From Candidatus Dadabacteria bacterium UBA1144 (lineage in GTDB: Bacteria; Desulfobacterota_D; UBA1144): a DNA stretch of 64,000 nt. Under the pieces are notes generated by a model. The model saw only the letters and a program-made list of their open reading frames with translations. It did no database searches and had not been told where the DNA came from. The position numbers and the translations under genes are program-made. The DNA lies in assembly GCA_002311855.1 (NCBI GenBank), contig DCAB01000012.1, positions 193,759-257,758 of the forward strand. Reading direction: 5' to 3'. Shown here piece by piece: positions 52,200-59,785 of this stretch; the first letter of the stretch is position 1, and each line of letters starts with the position of its first letter.

Positions 52200-52856
52200 A
52201 TGAAAATAAGTTTATTAGGTGGAACAGGGGCATTTGCCGAAGGCTTAGTTATTAGATGGTCACAGGCAGGGCATGATATTTTTATTGGTTCGAGAAGCGA
52301 GGAAAAAGCACAAGGCATAACAAACGACATGCTTGAAAAGGCTAAGTCAGTTGGCATCGATGCAAACATTACTGGTCTCGTTAACGCAGAAGCGGCGAAA
52401 GAAACCGAGATAGTTGTTGTTTGTTTGCCCCACGAACACACATCCTCAACACTTGAAGGAATTAAAGATTCGTTTACAAATCAAATTGTAATTTCACCAG
52501 TTGTACCGATGAAAAAAGAGGGCGATTTTTTCTTGTTTGATCAGCCACCTTTAGGCTCGGCAGTTGCGGAAATTAAAGCGGTCCTTCCTGATACGGTAAA
52601 AATTGTAAGCGCTTATCACAACATCCCAGCTAAGGGATTGGCCAATCTCGACAAACCCTTAGATTACGATGTGGCAATCTGTGGAGATGACGAAGAGTCG
52701 AAAAAGGTAGTAAAACAATTAACCGAACAAATGCCAAACTTAAGACCAATCGATGCTGGACCACTCCAACTCTCAGGTATGATCGAGTCGATAACACCCT
52801 TGATTATAAACATGAACATCAAACACAAACATGAGTTCTCCATCAAATTTGTTTGA
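52200..52856 (+). CDS. F420:NADP oxidoreductase-like protein (NpdG/Fno family)
   Basis: Exchanges hydride between coenzyme F420 and NADP. The 218-aa Rossmann protein begins MKISLLGGTGAFAEGLVIRW (GGTGxFGxG-like motif) followed by GSRSEEKAQ, which favours NADP(H). VVVCLPHEHTSSTL and YHNIPAKGL occur, and the C-terminal PLIINMN motif is as in Fno. GGAG lies 7 nt upstream of the ATG. CofC lies 0.5 kb away, which supports an F420 link. Confidence 0.85.
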   Translation: MKISLLGGTGAFAEGLVIRWSQAGHDIFIGSRSEEKAQGITNDMLEKAKSVGIDANITGLVNAEAAKETEIVVVCLPHEHTSSTLEGIKDSFTNQIVISPVVPMKKEGDFFLFDQPPLGSAVAEIKAVLPDTVKIVSAYHNIPAKGLANLDKPLDYDVAICGDDEESKKVVKQLTEQMPNLRPIDAGPLQLSGMIESITPLIINMNIKHKHEFSIKFV

Positions 52857-53037
52857 TGGCTTGTCGGATGGATCGGATATGATAAATAAAAAAACCACCT
52901 TGGAGAGGAAGCTAGACAACATAAATCACACAATAGAACCAATTCGAACAATTGTTCCAATTGCAATACTAATTATTCAGAGCATAATTTTGATTAAATT
53001 ATTTAATCAAGGAGAATCAAATGGCAAAATCAATTAG
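52831..53037 (+). CDS. Possible small membrane protein
   Basis: A 68-codon frame that fills the space between the F420 oxidoreductase and groES, overlapping both (26 and 17 nt). One membrane helix is clear: TIVPIAILIIQSIILIKLF (about 40-58). A start at the internal ATG 52879 would avoid the first overlap. No good SD. I do not know the family; it is plausible but unproven. Confidence 0.4.
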   Translation: MSSPSNLFDGLSDGSDMINKKTTLERKLDNINHTIEPIRTIVPIAILIIQSIILIKLFNQGESNGKIN

Positions 53038-53326
53038 GCCCCTAGGGGATAAGGTTTTAGTAAAGAGAATGGATGTGGCGGAGAAAACGGAGGGGGGCAT
53101 TATAATTCCTGAAAGTTCCACAGAAAAGCCCTTAGAAGGAACCGTTGTTGCCGTGGGCAAAGGAAGAGTGGACGAAAAAGGCAAAACTATTCCTTTGACT
53201 CTTAAAAAAGGGGACAAAATTCTTTTTAATAAATATGGAGAATCTGAAATTTCTTTTGAAAACGAAGAACTTCTAATACTCGAAGAAGCCGATGTTTTAG
53301 CGGTTCTTATAAATACTGCTAAGTAA
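53021..53326 (+). CDS. groES: GroES co-chaperonin
   Basis: Seven-subunit lid of the GroEL chamber. The 101-aa protein shows IRPLGDKVLVKRM (4-16), the mobile loop EKTEGGIIIPESSTEKPLEG (about 21-40, with GGI), VVAVGKG and VLFNKYGE-like KILFNKYGES. SD AAGGAG lies 8 nt before the ATG. It is not followed by groEL but by convergent cofC, which overlaps it by 30 nt. Whether a second groES lies before groEL (left of the window) cannot be seen. Confidence 0.95.
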   Translation: MAKSIRPLGDKVLVKRMDVAEKTEGGIIIPESSTEKPLEGTVVAVGKGRVDEKGKTIPLTLKKGDKILFNKYGESEISFENEELLILEEADVLAVLINTAK

Positions 53327-53941
53327 ATACTTGGTAGTCAGATTTCTTACTTTGGAAGATCTAAGTTTTGTTAGGTCATCTACGCAATCTATATCAAGAG
53401 CGATATTGCTATTTTTAATTACCGAGTACCGGGTCTTAGTTTCTTTGAAAGCCTCAATGTGTTTTTTTAGGCTATTAGAGCCGAAAAATGAGGGAATCAC
53501 ATTCGGGGGGCTTCGCAATATAGCATTTGTTCCTGTGCCGCTTATCGAAGGAACGATGACACACGAATTGTTTGTTAGAGCAAAATTAAAAATTTCATCG
53601 ATATCCTTAGATTGAACGAGAGGAATATCGCTAGGAATTCGTAATACTCTTTCTCCACCTAATGAGGCAAGGTGTTTGGATGCCCAGTCAACGGAAACAT
53701 TCTCATTTACTTGGCTTGTTTCCACAAGAACCTCAATCCCAATCTTGTTTGCCATTCTTATTGCCTCTTCGTCTTTTGTCACGATAAAATTTTTATCTGA
53801 AACTTTCGATTTTTTTACTTGCCATAAAACATCTTCGAGCATGCACCGTACGAGACTAAAGGTAGCTGTACCAGATAAATCTTCTCTTATGCGAGACTTT
53901 GCCTCTTTAAAGTTTTTAAAGGGAACGATAGTAAAATTCAT
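53297..53941 (-). CDS. cofC: 2-phospho-L-lactate (phosphoenolpyruvate) guanylyltransferase CofC
   Basis: Activates a phospho-C3 acid for coenzyme F420 synthesis. Nucleotidyltransferase fold: VPFKNFKEAKSRIRE (6-20) is the CofC signature, IPSDIPLVQSKDIDE (Asp-x-Pro pattern) follows, then SGTGTNAILRSPP and NSNIALDIDCVDDLTKL. The 214 aa match the family. The other cof genes are not in the window. Whether it uses 2-phospholactate or PEP is not visible. It overlaps groES by 30 nt at the 3' end. Confidence 0.9.
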   Translation of the reverse strand: MNFTIVPFKNFKEAKSRIREDLSGTATFSLVRCMLEDVLWQVKKSKVSDKNFIVTKDEEAIRMANKIGIEVLVETSQVNENVSVDWASKHLASLGGERVLRIPSDIPLVQSKDIDEIFNFALTNNSCVIVPSISGTGTNAILRSPPNVIPSFFGSNSLKKHIEAFKETKTRYSVIKNSNIALDIDCVDDLTKLRSSKVRNLTTKYLLSSIYKNR

Positions 53942-54057
53942 AACTATTATTACTTCCCCCGCCGAAAATTTCCTTTTTAGTAGCCATAGTATTTAACCAA
54001 AAATAATTTAATAATTATCTAAAGCTGAGATTATTATAAACTAGTCATACACAGGTT

Positions 54058-54066
54058 TGATACAAT
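54058..54066 (+). promoter_or_regulatory. Extended -10 element 6 nt before xthA
   Basis: TGA-TACAAT is followed by exactly 6 nt and the xthA ATG at 54073. No SD is present, so a leaderless mRNA is likely. Confidence 0.5.
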
Positions 54067-54072
54067 AAAATT

Positions 54073-54831
54073 ATGAGAATATTTTCTTGGAACGTAAACG
54101 GAATTAGAGCGGCTAAGAAAAAGGGATTCCTGAAGTTTATTAAAAAATTCAATCCCGATATTTTGTGTCTACAAGAAATCAAAGCAGAAGAGTCCCAGCT
54201 TCCTGAAGACTTGATCAACATACTAGGCTATTTTTCATATTTTAATTCAGCCAAAACTAAAAAAGGCTATTCAGGGGTTGCTATTTATTCGAAAATAAAA
54301 CCGACTTCTTTCAGCACAAGCCTAGGTGCGGAGGAAGAGTTTGACCTGGAGGGAAGGAGCTTCATTTTGTACTACGAAGACTTCGTGCTTTTAAATTTTT
54401 ATTTCCCTAATGGACAAATGAACGAAGAAAGATTGGATTACAAACTGAGATTTCATGAGGCAGTTTATAATTTTACTTCGAAGCTTAAACGGAAGAAAAA
54501 GAGTATAATTGTCTGCGGAGATTACAATATAGCTCACAATGAAATTGATTTAAAACACCCAAAAGCGAATGAAAGAACCTCGGGTTTTCTACGAATTGAA
54601 AGAGATTGGCTAGATCGATTTCAAGAAAAAGGCTTTGTTGATACTTTTCGGTATTTTTATCCTGAAGAGATTAAATATTCCTGGTGGACATATATGCGAA
54701 ACGCGAGACAAAACAACGTTGGTTGGAGGATAGATTATTTTTGGGTTTCTGACATTTCGAAAATCAAAGGAGCCAAAATTCACAACGAGATTCTTGGTTC
54801 GGATCATTGTCCCGTTTCCATTGAGCTTTAA
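54073..54831 (+). CDS. xthA: Exodeoxyribonuclease III
   Basis: AP endonuclease/3'-5' exonuclease of base excision repair. MRIFSWNVNGIRAAKKKGFL (1-20, with Asn7), LQEIKAEE with metal-binding Glu35, YSGVAIYSKIKP, CGDYNIAHNEIDL, WRIDYFWVS and GSDHCPVSIEL are all present in 252 aa. It is convergent with dnaB, 9 nt between stops. The upstream 131 bp shared with cofC contains an extended -10 box. Confidence 0.95.
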   Translation: MRIFSWNVNGIRAAKKKGFLKFIKKFNPDILCLQEIKAEESQLPEDLINILGYFSYFNSAKTKKGYSGVAIYSKIKPTSFSTSLGAEEEFDLEGRSFILYYEDFVLLNFYFPNGQMNEERLDYKLRFHEAVYNFTSKLKRKKKSIIVCGDYNIAHNEIDLKHPKANERTSGFLRIERDWLDRFQEKGFVDTFRYFYPEEIKYSWWTYMRNARQNNVGWRIDYFWVSDISKIKGAKIHNEILGSDHCPVSIEL

Positions 54832-54840
54832 GGAAAAGAT

Positions 54841-56202
54841 TTATTGAGAATCAAAATTATCCAAATGGTCATCTGCAAGATTCTCAAAGCTAGGCACGCC
54901 TTGGCTGTCAAGAAATGCTAAAGAAACCGTCCCAGTGGGGCCATTTCTTTGTTTGCCAATTATAACTTCAGCAAGACCATCTCTTTCCTCAACGTTCCTC
55001 TTGTAAGCATCTGCCCTATGAAGAAACAAAACCATATCTGCATCCTGCTCTAATGCCCCGCTTTCTCGTAAATCGGAGAGTTGTGGCTTTTTGTCTGTTC
55101 TTGATTCAGTTTGTCTGCTTAATTGAGAAATTGCTATGATTGGAATTTTAAGTTCTTTGGCTAAGGCCTTAAGGGAGGAAGATATGTCTGCAATTTCTCT
55201 TTCTCTGCTTTCCGACCCCTTAGCTCCTCTCATAAGCTGTAGGTAATCAACAACTAAAAGGTCAATTCCTTTGTCGCTTTTAAGCCTTCTTGTTCTTGCT
55301 CTTAGCTCAAGTGCATTAATAGCTGGGGTGTCATCTATATAAATACTTGCTCCTTGCAATGTGGCCGCAGCATCAACTACTTTCTTAAATTCTGAGTCGG
55401 ACAGAAAACCAGTTCTAATTTTTGAGAAATTTATTTTTGATTGTGCGGAAAGCATTCTCATCATTAGCATCTCTTTTGTCATCTCTAGTGAAAAAAAAGC
55501 AATGTTTAAACCATGTATTAATCCAGCATGCATAAGAACGTTCAAACCAAAAGCGGTCTTTCCCATACCAGGTCTGGCGGCCAATATAATCAAATCTGCA
55601 CTTTGGAAACCGGCAGTTTTTTGGTCCAATTTTTTAAAACCGCTTGCTATGCCAGTTATTGCCTCTTTTCTTTTAGTTAGCCCCTCAATGATTTTGATAG
55701 CCTCTGTAGCCAGCTCCCTTGTGGAAAAAAATCCTACCCTGTGCTTGTCTTGAGTTATATTAAATAATTTTTTCTCTGCCTGGTCTATAAAATCATCAAC
55801 AACAATTTGATCCATTTGTCCTTCTCTTATGATTTCCAACGCGGTTTTAATCATGCTGCGTAAAATTGATTTTTCTTTTACAGATTTTGCATAAAAAGCT
55901 ACGTTTGAGGCACTAGGAACAATTTCAACGAGTTGAGTCAAATAAGAGCTACCACCAACATCTTGCAGCAAGGACTTCTTTGATTTTAATTTTTCATATA
56001 AGGTCAAAACATCTATGGGTGTGTTTTCAAAATCCAAATCGACCATCGCTGAAAATATCTTTCTATGGTTGTCGTTATAAAAATCATTTACTGTAAGTTC
56101 TTCAAGCGCTAAATTTATAGCATGTTCGTCCAACAGTATGGATCCCAATACTGCTTGTTCTGCTTCTTTGTTTTGAGGCAATGATTTAATGTCGTTAGCC
56201 AT
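54841..56202 (-). CDS. dnaB: Replicative DNA helicase DnaB
   Basis: Hexameric helicase of the fork. N-terminal helical domain (1-100; PQNKEAEQAVLGSILLD), linker, and RecA-like domain with Walker A RPGMGKTA (210-217), FSLEMTKEMLMMRML, Walker B LLVVDYLQLM and the arginine-finger region QRNGPTGTVSLAF. At 453 aa there is no intein. TATAAG lies 8 nt before the ATG. Confidence 0.96.
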   Translation of the reverse strand: MANDIKSLPQNKEAEQAVLGSILLDEHAINLALEELTVNDFYNDNHRKIFSAMVDLDFENTPIDVLTLYEKLKSKKSLLQDVGGSSYLTQLVEIVPSASNVAFYAKSVKEKSILRSMIKTALEIIREGQMDQIVVDDFIDQAEKKLFNITQDKHRVGFFSTRELATEAIKIIEGLTKRKEAITGIASGFKKLDQKTAGFQSADLIILAARPGMGKTAFGLNVLMHAGLIHGLNIAFFSLEMTKEMLMMRMLSAQSKINFSKIRTGFLSDSEFKKVVDAAATLQGASIYIDDTPAINALELRARTRRLKSDKGIDLLVVDYLQLMRGAKGSESREREIADISSSLKALAKELKIPIIAISQLSRQTESRTDKKPQLSDLRESGALEQDADMVLFLHRADAYKRNVEERDGLAEVIIGKQRNGPTGTVSLAFLDSQGVPSFENLADDHLDNFDSQ

Positions 56203-56334
56203 ATATAAATCTTATAACAATTACTTTCCTAAATATACCCTCGTTATTTAACCCTTTATTATCAATACTTTTATGAGTTCTAAACCCCCACGAGGACGAA
56301 ACGTAAACTTTTCTGTCTCGTAATCTTACATTTT

Positions 56335-56343
56335 TGATATGAT
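56335..56343 (+). promoter_or_regulatory. Extended -10 element 6 nt before the zinc-ribbon gene
   Basis: TGA-TATGAT is followed by exactly 6 nt and the ATG at 56350. No SD is seen. The arrangement is identical to that of xthA and the aldehyde dehydrogenase. Confidence 0.45.
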
Positions 56344-56349
56344 TTATGT

Positions 56350-56583
56350 ATGGCAAAATTAACTGATAAAAATCGATTGTCATTAATTTATCCCGATATA
56401 GCAAAACAGTGGCATCCAACTAAAAATGGTGATTTAAGACCAGAGAATTTTACTAAGAGATCAGGGAAAAAAGTATGGTGGAAATGTCCAAAAGGAGATG
56501 ACCACGAATGGGACGCAACGATAAACAACAGAACAAATGGACAAGGATGTCCTTTGTGTATAGGACGGAAACCAGTCAATTAG
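56350..56583 (+). CDS. Stand-alone zinc-ribbon domain protein (DUF4379 type)
   Basis: A 77-aa protein consisting of a single treble-clef module: YPDIAKQWHPTKNGDLRPEN, SGKKVWWKCPKG, HEWDATINNRTNGQGC and CPLC, giving the Cys-His/Cys-Cys metal site. This module usually occurs in several copies or fused to endonuclease domains in phage, transposon or very-short-patch-repair-like proteins. Here it is alone, next to a tRNA-Arg remnant, and may be what is left of a mobile gene or a small functional protein. Nothing else in the neighbourhood is phage-like. Confidence 0.7.
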   Translation: MAKLTDKNRLSLIYPDIAKQWHPTKNGDLRPENFTKRSGKKVWWKCPKGDDHEWDATINNRTNGQGCPLCIGRKPVN

Positions 56584-56598
56584 TTTGTACACACTTTG

Positions 56599-56644
56599 AC
56601 TGTTGTAATGCTTTCCCTTGCCCCTGTAACTCAATGGATAGAGT
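56599..56644 (+). repeat. tRNA-like promoter plus tRNA 5'-half element, copy A
   Basis: A 46-nt element, 42/46 identical to 31377-31422 (minus). Contains TGTAAT (where copy B has TATAAT), CTTTCCCTT, then acceptor GCCCCTG and a complete D arm. It lies 36 nt after the zinc-ribbon gene in the same orientation; copy B lies about 42 nt after the coding-looking remnant. Confidence 0.8.
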
Positions 56645-56659
56645 GAGTGTTTCCTAATC
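56620..56659 (+). pseudogene. tRNA-Arg(CCT)-like 5' half
   Basis: The sequence reads as the acceptor 5' strand (GCCCCTG), the TA link, D stem ACTC/GAGT with loop AATGGATA, and an anticodon-loop-like TTCCTAA (anticodon CCT). The anticodon stem does not pair and there is no T arm or 3' acceptor strand; the stop of the glycerate kinase gene (56670, other strand) follows at once. It is a truncated tRNA gene. Confidence 0.6.
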
Positions 56660-56669
56660 AAATACCGGG

Positions 56670-57986
56670 TTATTTATCAATCAAAATGATGGCAATGTCG
56701 TTTACATTCGTACCTGTTGGACCAGTAATTTTCAAATCCCCAGCTTTTTTAAAAAATCCGTAAGAATCATTGTTGAACAACGAGTCTTTTGCGCTTACAC
56801 CATTTTCTCTAGCTTTTATTCTGCTCTTTCCGTTGCAATAAGCACCTGCTGCATCAGTAGGACCATCTATTCCATCGGTACCAGCAAAAAGAGCATTTAT
56901 TTTTGATTCGTTAGTGATGTCAATTGAAAAGGCTAAAGCAAGTTCCGTGTTCCTCCCCCCACTCCCACTTCCCTTAACGGTAACGGCTGTTTCCCCTCCG
57001 ACGATTACACAAGCAGGCTTTGGAATCGGAATATTGGAGGTTTTTATCTCCATTGCTATTGAAGCTAGAGTTTTTGCAACAATTCTTGCTTCACCTCTAA
57101 TTTGAGAAGTCAGTATAATTGAATTATACCCAAGACTTTCAGCATGCTGTTTCGCGGCACTCAAACTAGAAAGGTTGTTGCCAACTACAATTGTATTATG
57201 CGAGGAATATTTTTTTTTCTTTCGGTCGTCTTTTAGTGGATTTTCTAAATTTATAACAACTCTGGGCGGCAATTTGTTTTCGATTCCAAGTTCACAAATC
57301 TCCCTCCACGCATCGCTTGCTATAGATTTATCAGGAAGAGTAGGACCCGATGCTATTACACGAATTCGATCACCAACGACATCTGAAAGAATCAAAGTTA
57401 TAACTTCAGAGGGGAAAGAAGCCTCAAGCAAGCCACCACCTTTGATTCTAGAAATTTTTTTTCTTACGGTATTAAGAGTTTCTGTGTCCACACCTGATTT
57501 TAATAGAATACTCGTGGTGATTTTTTTATCTTCTAAGGACACGCCTCTGTCAGGGAGCGCGATAATGGAACTTCCCCCACCGGAAATTAAAAACAAAACT
57601 AAATCATTTTTTTTTGTTGTTGATAACAATTCCAATATAGCGTTAGCGGCCTTTACGCTTCTTTCGTCAGGAACGGGATGAGAAGACAAAATAAACTTAA
57701 AATTAGAGATATTTTTTTTTGGTCTAGTATTTGAAACAACAATCCCGCCAGTTATTTTTTTCCCCAATGCCTTGTTGGCACCCCTTGCCATTTCAGTGGC
57801 CGCCTTTCCAAGGCTAATCAAAAGAATTCTTTTGTAAAAATCTAAATTATATTTTTTTTTACCCACGTGTAGAACGTTCTGTTCTACAATTAAATATTTT
57901 GACACACATTTAATTGGGTCTGCTGCCTCAAGCGCAGAAGAATAAATCTTATCAAGTTTGTTTTTGTAAAATTTAGAAACTATCAT
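56670..57986 (-). CDS. Glycerate 2-kinase type II (DUF4147/MOFRL)
   Basis: Phosphorylates D-glycerate to 2-phosphoglycerate in glyoxylate, serine or sugar-acid use. The 438-aa protein shows LLISLGKAATEMARGA (nucleotide domain), FLISGGGSSIIALP, ISRIKGGGLLEASFP, SDVVGDRIRVIASGPT and, in the C-terminal MOFRL part, CVIVGGETAVTVKGSGSGGRN and FAGTDGIDGPTDAAGAYC. It overlaps yhhQ by 14 nt. Hydroxypyruvate or tartronate enzymes are not adjacent. Confidence 0.9.
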   Translation of the reverse strand: MIVSKFYKNKLDKIYSSALEAADPIKCVSKYLIVEQNVLHVGKKKYNLDFYKRILLISLGKAATEMARGANKALGKKITGGIVVSNTRPKKNISNFKFILSSHPVPDERSVKAANAILELLSTTKKNDLVLFLISGGGSSIIALPDRGVSLEDKKITTSILLKSGVDTETLNTVRKKISRIKGGGLLEASFPSEVITLILSDVVGDRIRVIASGPTLPDKSIASDAWREICELGIENKLPPRVVINLENPLKDDRKKKKYSSHNTIVVGNNLSSLSAAKQHAESLGYNSIILTSQIRGEARIVAKTLASIAMEIKTSNIPIPKPACVIVGGETAVTVKGSGSGGRNTELALAFSIDITNESKINALFAGTDGIDGPTDAAGAYCNGKSRIKARENGVSAKDSLFNNDSYGFFKKAGDLKITGPTGTNVNDIAIILIDK

Positions 57987-58710
57987 CCCTGACCCCCAAA
58001 TAGGGCTTTAGATATTTTACACCAATATAGAAGAATGGAGTATCAAAAAGAGCAAAGATAAACTTAAATATGTATGCGTATCCAATTAAAGCGAATAATC
58101 CCTCAACGACACTTTTTCCTTCTTGTAACGGAAGTGAGTGTGTTAAGAAATGTGAAATGAGTATCACGGAAATTGTATCAATTAATTGACTTGTCATCGT
58201 AGAGGCATTATTCCTTAGCCACAAATACCTACCTTTTGTTAGTTTTTTAAAAAAATGAAATATAAGCACATCAGAATACTGTGCGAGAAAATATGCAATC
58301 ATTGAAGCGACTATAATTCCCAGCGATAATGCCCTTATTGTCATAAAAGCATTATTTGATGTTTCACTTAGACTAGTTGATGTAAAACCAGGTAGGGCTC
58401 CGCCAATCCAGATGATAAAAGCAAGCCAAATATTTACAATTAACCCCGCCCAGACAACACGAGATGCCTTTTCCCGGCCATATAGCTCAGATATGAAATC
58501 GGTGCACAAAAAAGTTATTGGATATGGCAGAACCCCAATAGCCACAATCATAGGAACGTTTGTTCCAAAAAAAACAAAACTAAGATCCAAGAACCTAGAA
58601 ATTCCCAATATGTTCAGCATTGTCATGGATGAGATAAAGATTGATGAGAGTATTACAAACACGAAAACCCGTCTTTTTTTGAACGTTGCTTGTGAGATCT
58701 GCGAACTCAT
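57973..58710 (-). CDS. yhhQ: Queuosine precursor transporter (YhhQ/DUF165)
   Basis: A 245-aa membrane protein of about six helices in the vitamin-uptake family that imports preQ0/preQ1 for tRNA queuosine. Family motifs: YPITFLCTDFISELYGREKA (about 62-81), and WLRNNASTMTSQLIDTISVI (about 164-183, the RNxxST...SQxxDT signature). No queuosine biosynthesis genes are nearby. It is first in a two-gene unit with glycerate kinase, 61 nt from the divergent tRNA gene. Confidence 0.9.
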   Translation of the reverse strand: MSSQISQATFKKRRVFVFVILSSIFISSMTMLNILGISRFLDLSFVFFGTNVPMIVAIGVLPYPITFLCTDFISELYGREKASRVVWAGLIVNIWLAFIIWIGGALPGFTSTSLSETSNNAFMTIRALSLGIIVASMIAYFLAQYSDVLIFHFFKKLTKGRYLWLRNNASTMTSQLIDTISVILISHFLTHSLPLQEGKSVVEGLFALIGYAYIFKFIFALFDTPFFYIGVKYLKPYLGVRDDSF

Positions 58711-58770
58711 GGTCCCAATAGATTACCATTCTTGAAAGTCTTTTTTGACATGATAAACTCAAAGTCCATT

Positions 58771-58842
58771 GACGGTGTAGCTCAGGGGTAGAGCGACGCT
58801 CTCATAAGGCGTAAGTCGGAGGTTCAAATCCTCCCACCGTCA
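58771..58842 (+). tRNA. tRNA with anticodon CAT (elongator Met or Ile2)
   Basis: Complete cloverleaf: acceptor GACGGTG/CACCGTC, D stem GCTC/GAGC, anticodon arm ACGCT-CTCATAA-GGCGT (one T-G pair; anticodon CAT), variable AAGTC, T arm GGAGG-TTCAAAT-CCTCC, discriminator A. CCA is not encoded. G1-C72 and the lack of three G-C pairs in the anticodon stem rule out initiator Met. It is either elongator Met or Ile(CAT), the substrate of TilS. A likely promoter is TTGAAA (58732-58737) with TAAACT (58754-58759). Confidence 0.9.
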
Positions 58843-58843
58843 T

Positions 58844-59779
58844 TTACCCTATACTGATCATTTTATGTATGGCTGATTTTGCCTTAGCTGCAATTTCTGG
58901 GGGGACTCGAACTTCAGGGGCCTCCTTTTCAAGGGCATGTAAAACTTTTTCAACCGTAATCATTTTCATGTATTTGCACGTTGCCCCTTTGTTGATAGGA
59001 ATAAAATTTTTATGAGGCGCGAGCTTCTTCATCTTGTGTATTATCCCGGTTTCTGTAGCAACGATTATGTTTTTATTAGCGGAGCTTGTAGCTTTAGTAA
59101 TCATTGCTTCTGTAGATAAAAAATGGATATCTTTATCTTTGTTTTTTTCCGAATAATACATTGCCTGAGAACCACAAGCGCATTCTGGATGAATTAACAC
59201 TTCAGAGTCTGGAAACTCCTCCCGGAGATTTTTGATTTCTTCATAAGTCATTGCAGCGTGCACATGGCATTCACCAGGCCAAATATTAATTTTTCTGTTA
59301 GCCTTTTTTTGAACATATGCCCCCAGAAACATGTCGGGTAAAAATAAAATCTCTTTATTTTTATCAATGGACTCAACAATCTTCAAAGCATTTGAAGAGG
59401 TGCAACAATAATCACTTTCGGCTTTTATCTCCGCAGAAGTATTGACATACGAAACAACTACTGCGTTTGGATTTTTCTTTTTCCACTCTTTAAGCTGATT
59501 TATGTTTATCGATTCAGCGAGCGAGCAACCTGCGTCTAGATCAGGCAACAAAATTTTTTTTTCAGGGCATAGTATCGATGCTGTCTCAGCCATAAAATGG
59601 ACACCACAGAAAACCATTATTTCAGCCTTAGTTTCCGCCGCCTTTTTAGATAATCCTAGCGAATCACCTACAAAATCAGCTATGTCTTGAACTTCTGGGA
59701 TTTGATAGTTATGAGCAACTATTATTGCGTTTTTAGCTTTTTTTAGTTCGTGAATTTTATTTATCATAGACGGATTCAT
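58844..59779 (-). CDS. nadA: Quinolinate synthase A
   Basis: Makes quinolinate from iminoaspartate and DHAP for NAD. The 311-aa protein shows IVAHNYQIPEVQDIADFVGD (20-39), the [4Fe-4S] cysteines in PDLDAGCSLAE (Cys85), HPECACGSQ and GATCKYMKMIT, and FLPDMFLGAYV. It follows nadC by 6 nt and its stop lies 1 nt from the end of the tRNA on the other strand. With nadB at the window's right end it gives a complete quinolinate route. Confidence 0.95.
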   Translation of the reverse strand: MNPSMINKIHELKKAKNAIIVAHNYQIPEVQDIADFVGDSLGLSKKAAETKAEIMVFCGVHFMAETASILCPEKKILLPDLDAGCSLAESININQLKEWKKKNPNAVVVSYVNTSAEIKAESDYCCTSSNALKIVESIDKNKEILFLPDMFLGAYVQKKANRKINIWPGECHVHAAMTYEEIKNLREEFPDSEVLIHPECACGSQAMYYSEKNKDKDIHFLSTEAMITKATSSANKNIIVATETGIIHKMKKLAPHKNFIPINKGATCKYMKMITVEKVLHALEKEAPEVRVPPEIAAKAKSAIHKMISIG

Positions 59780-59785
59780 AAGTCT

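Noticed and set aside
56620..56720. A full tRNA-Arg gene, or one interrupted by a group I intron in the anticodon loop
   Set aside because: Group I introns occur at this site in tRNA-Arg(CCT), but glycerate kinase coding begins within 11 nt after the anticodon region and no 3' half is found, so only a truncated tRNA is supported.
57175..57681. 168-codon plus-strand frame inside the glycerate kinase
   Set aside because: Antisense to conserved kinase motifs; low-complexity Ser/Leu-rich translation.
58771..58842. Initiator tRNA-Met
   Set aside because: The first base pair is G1-C72 and the anticodon stem lacks three consecutive G-C pairs, so it is elongator Met or Ile(CAT).
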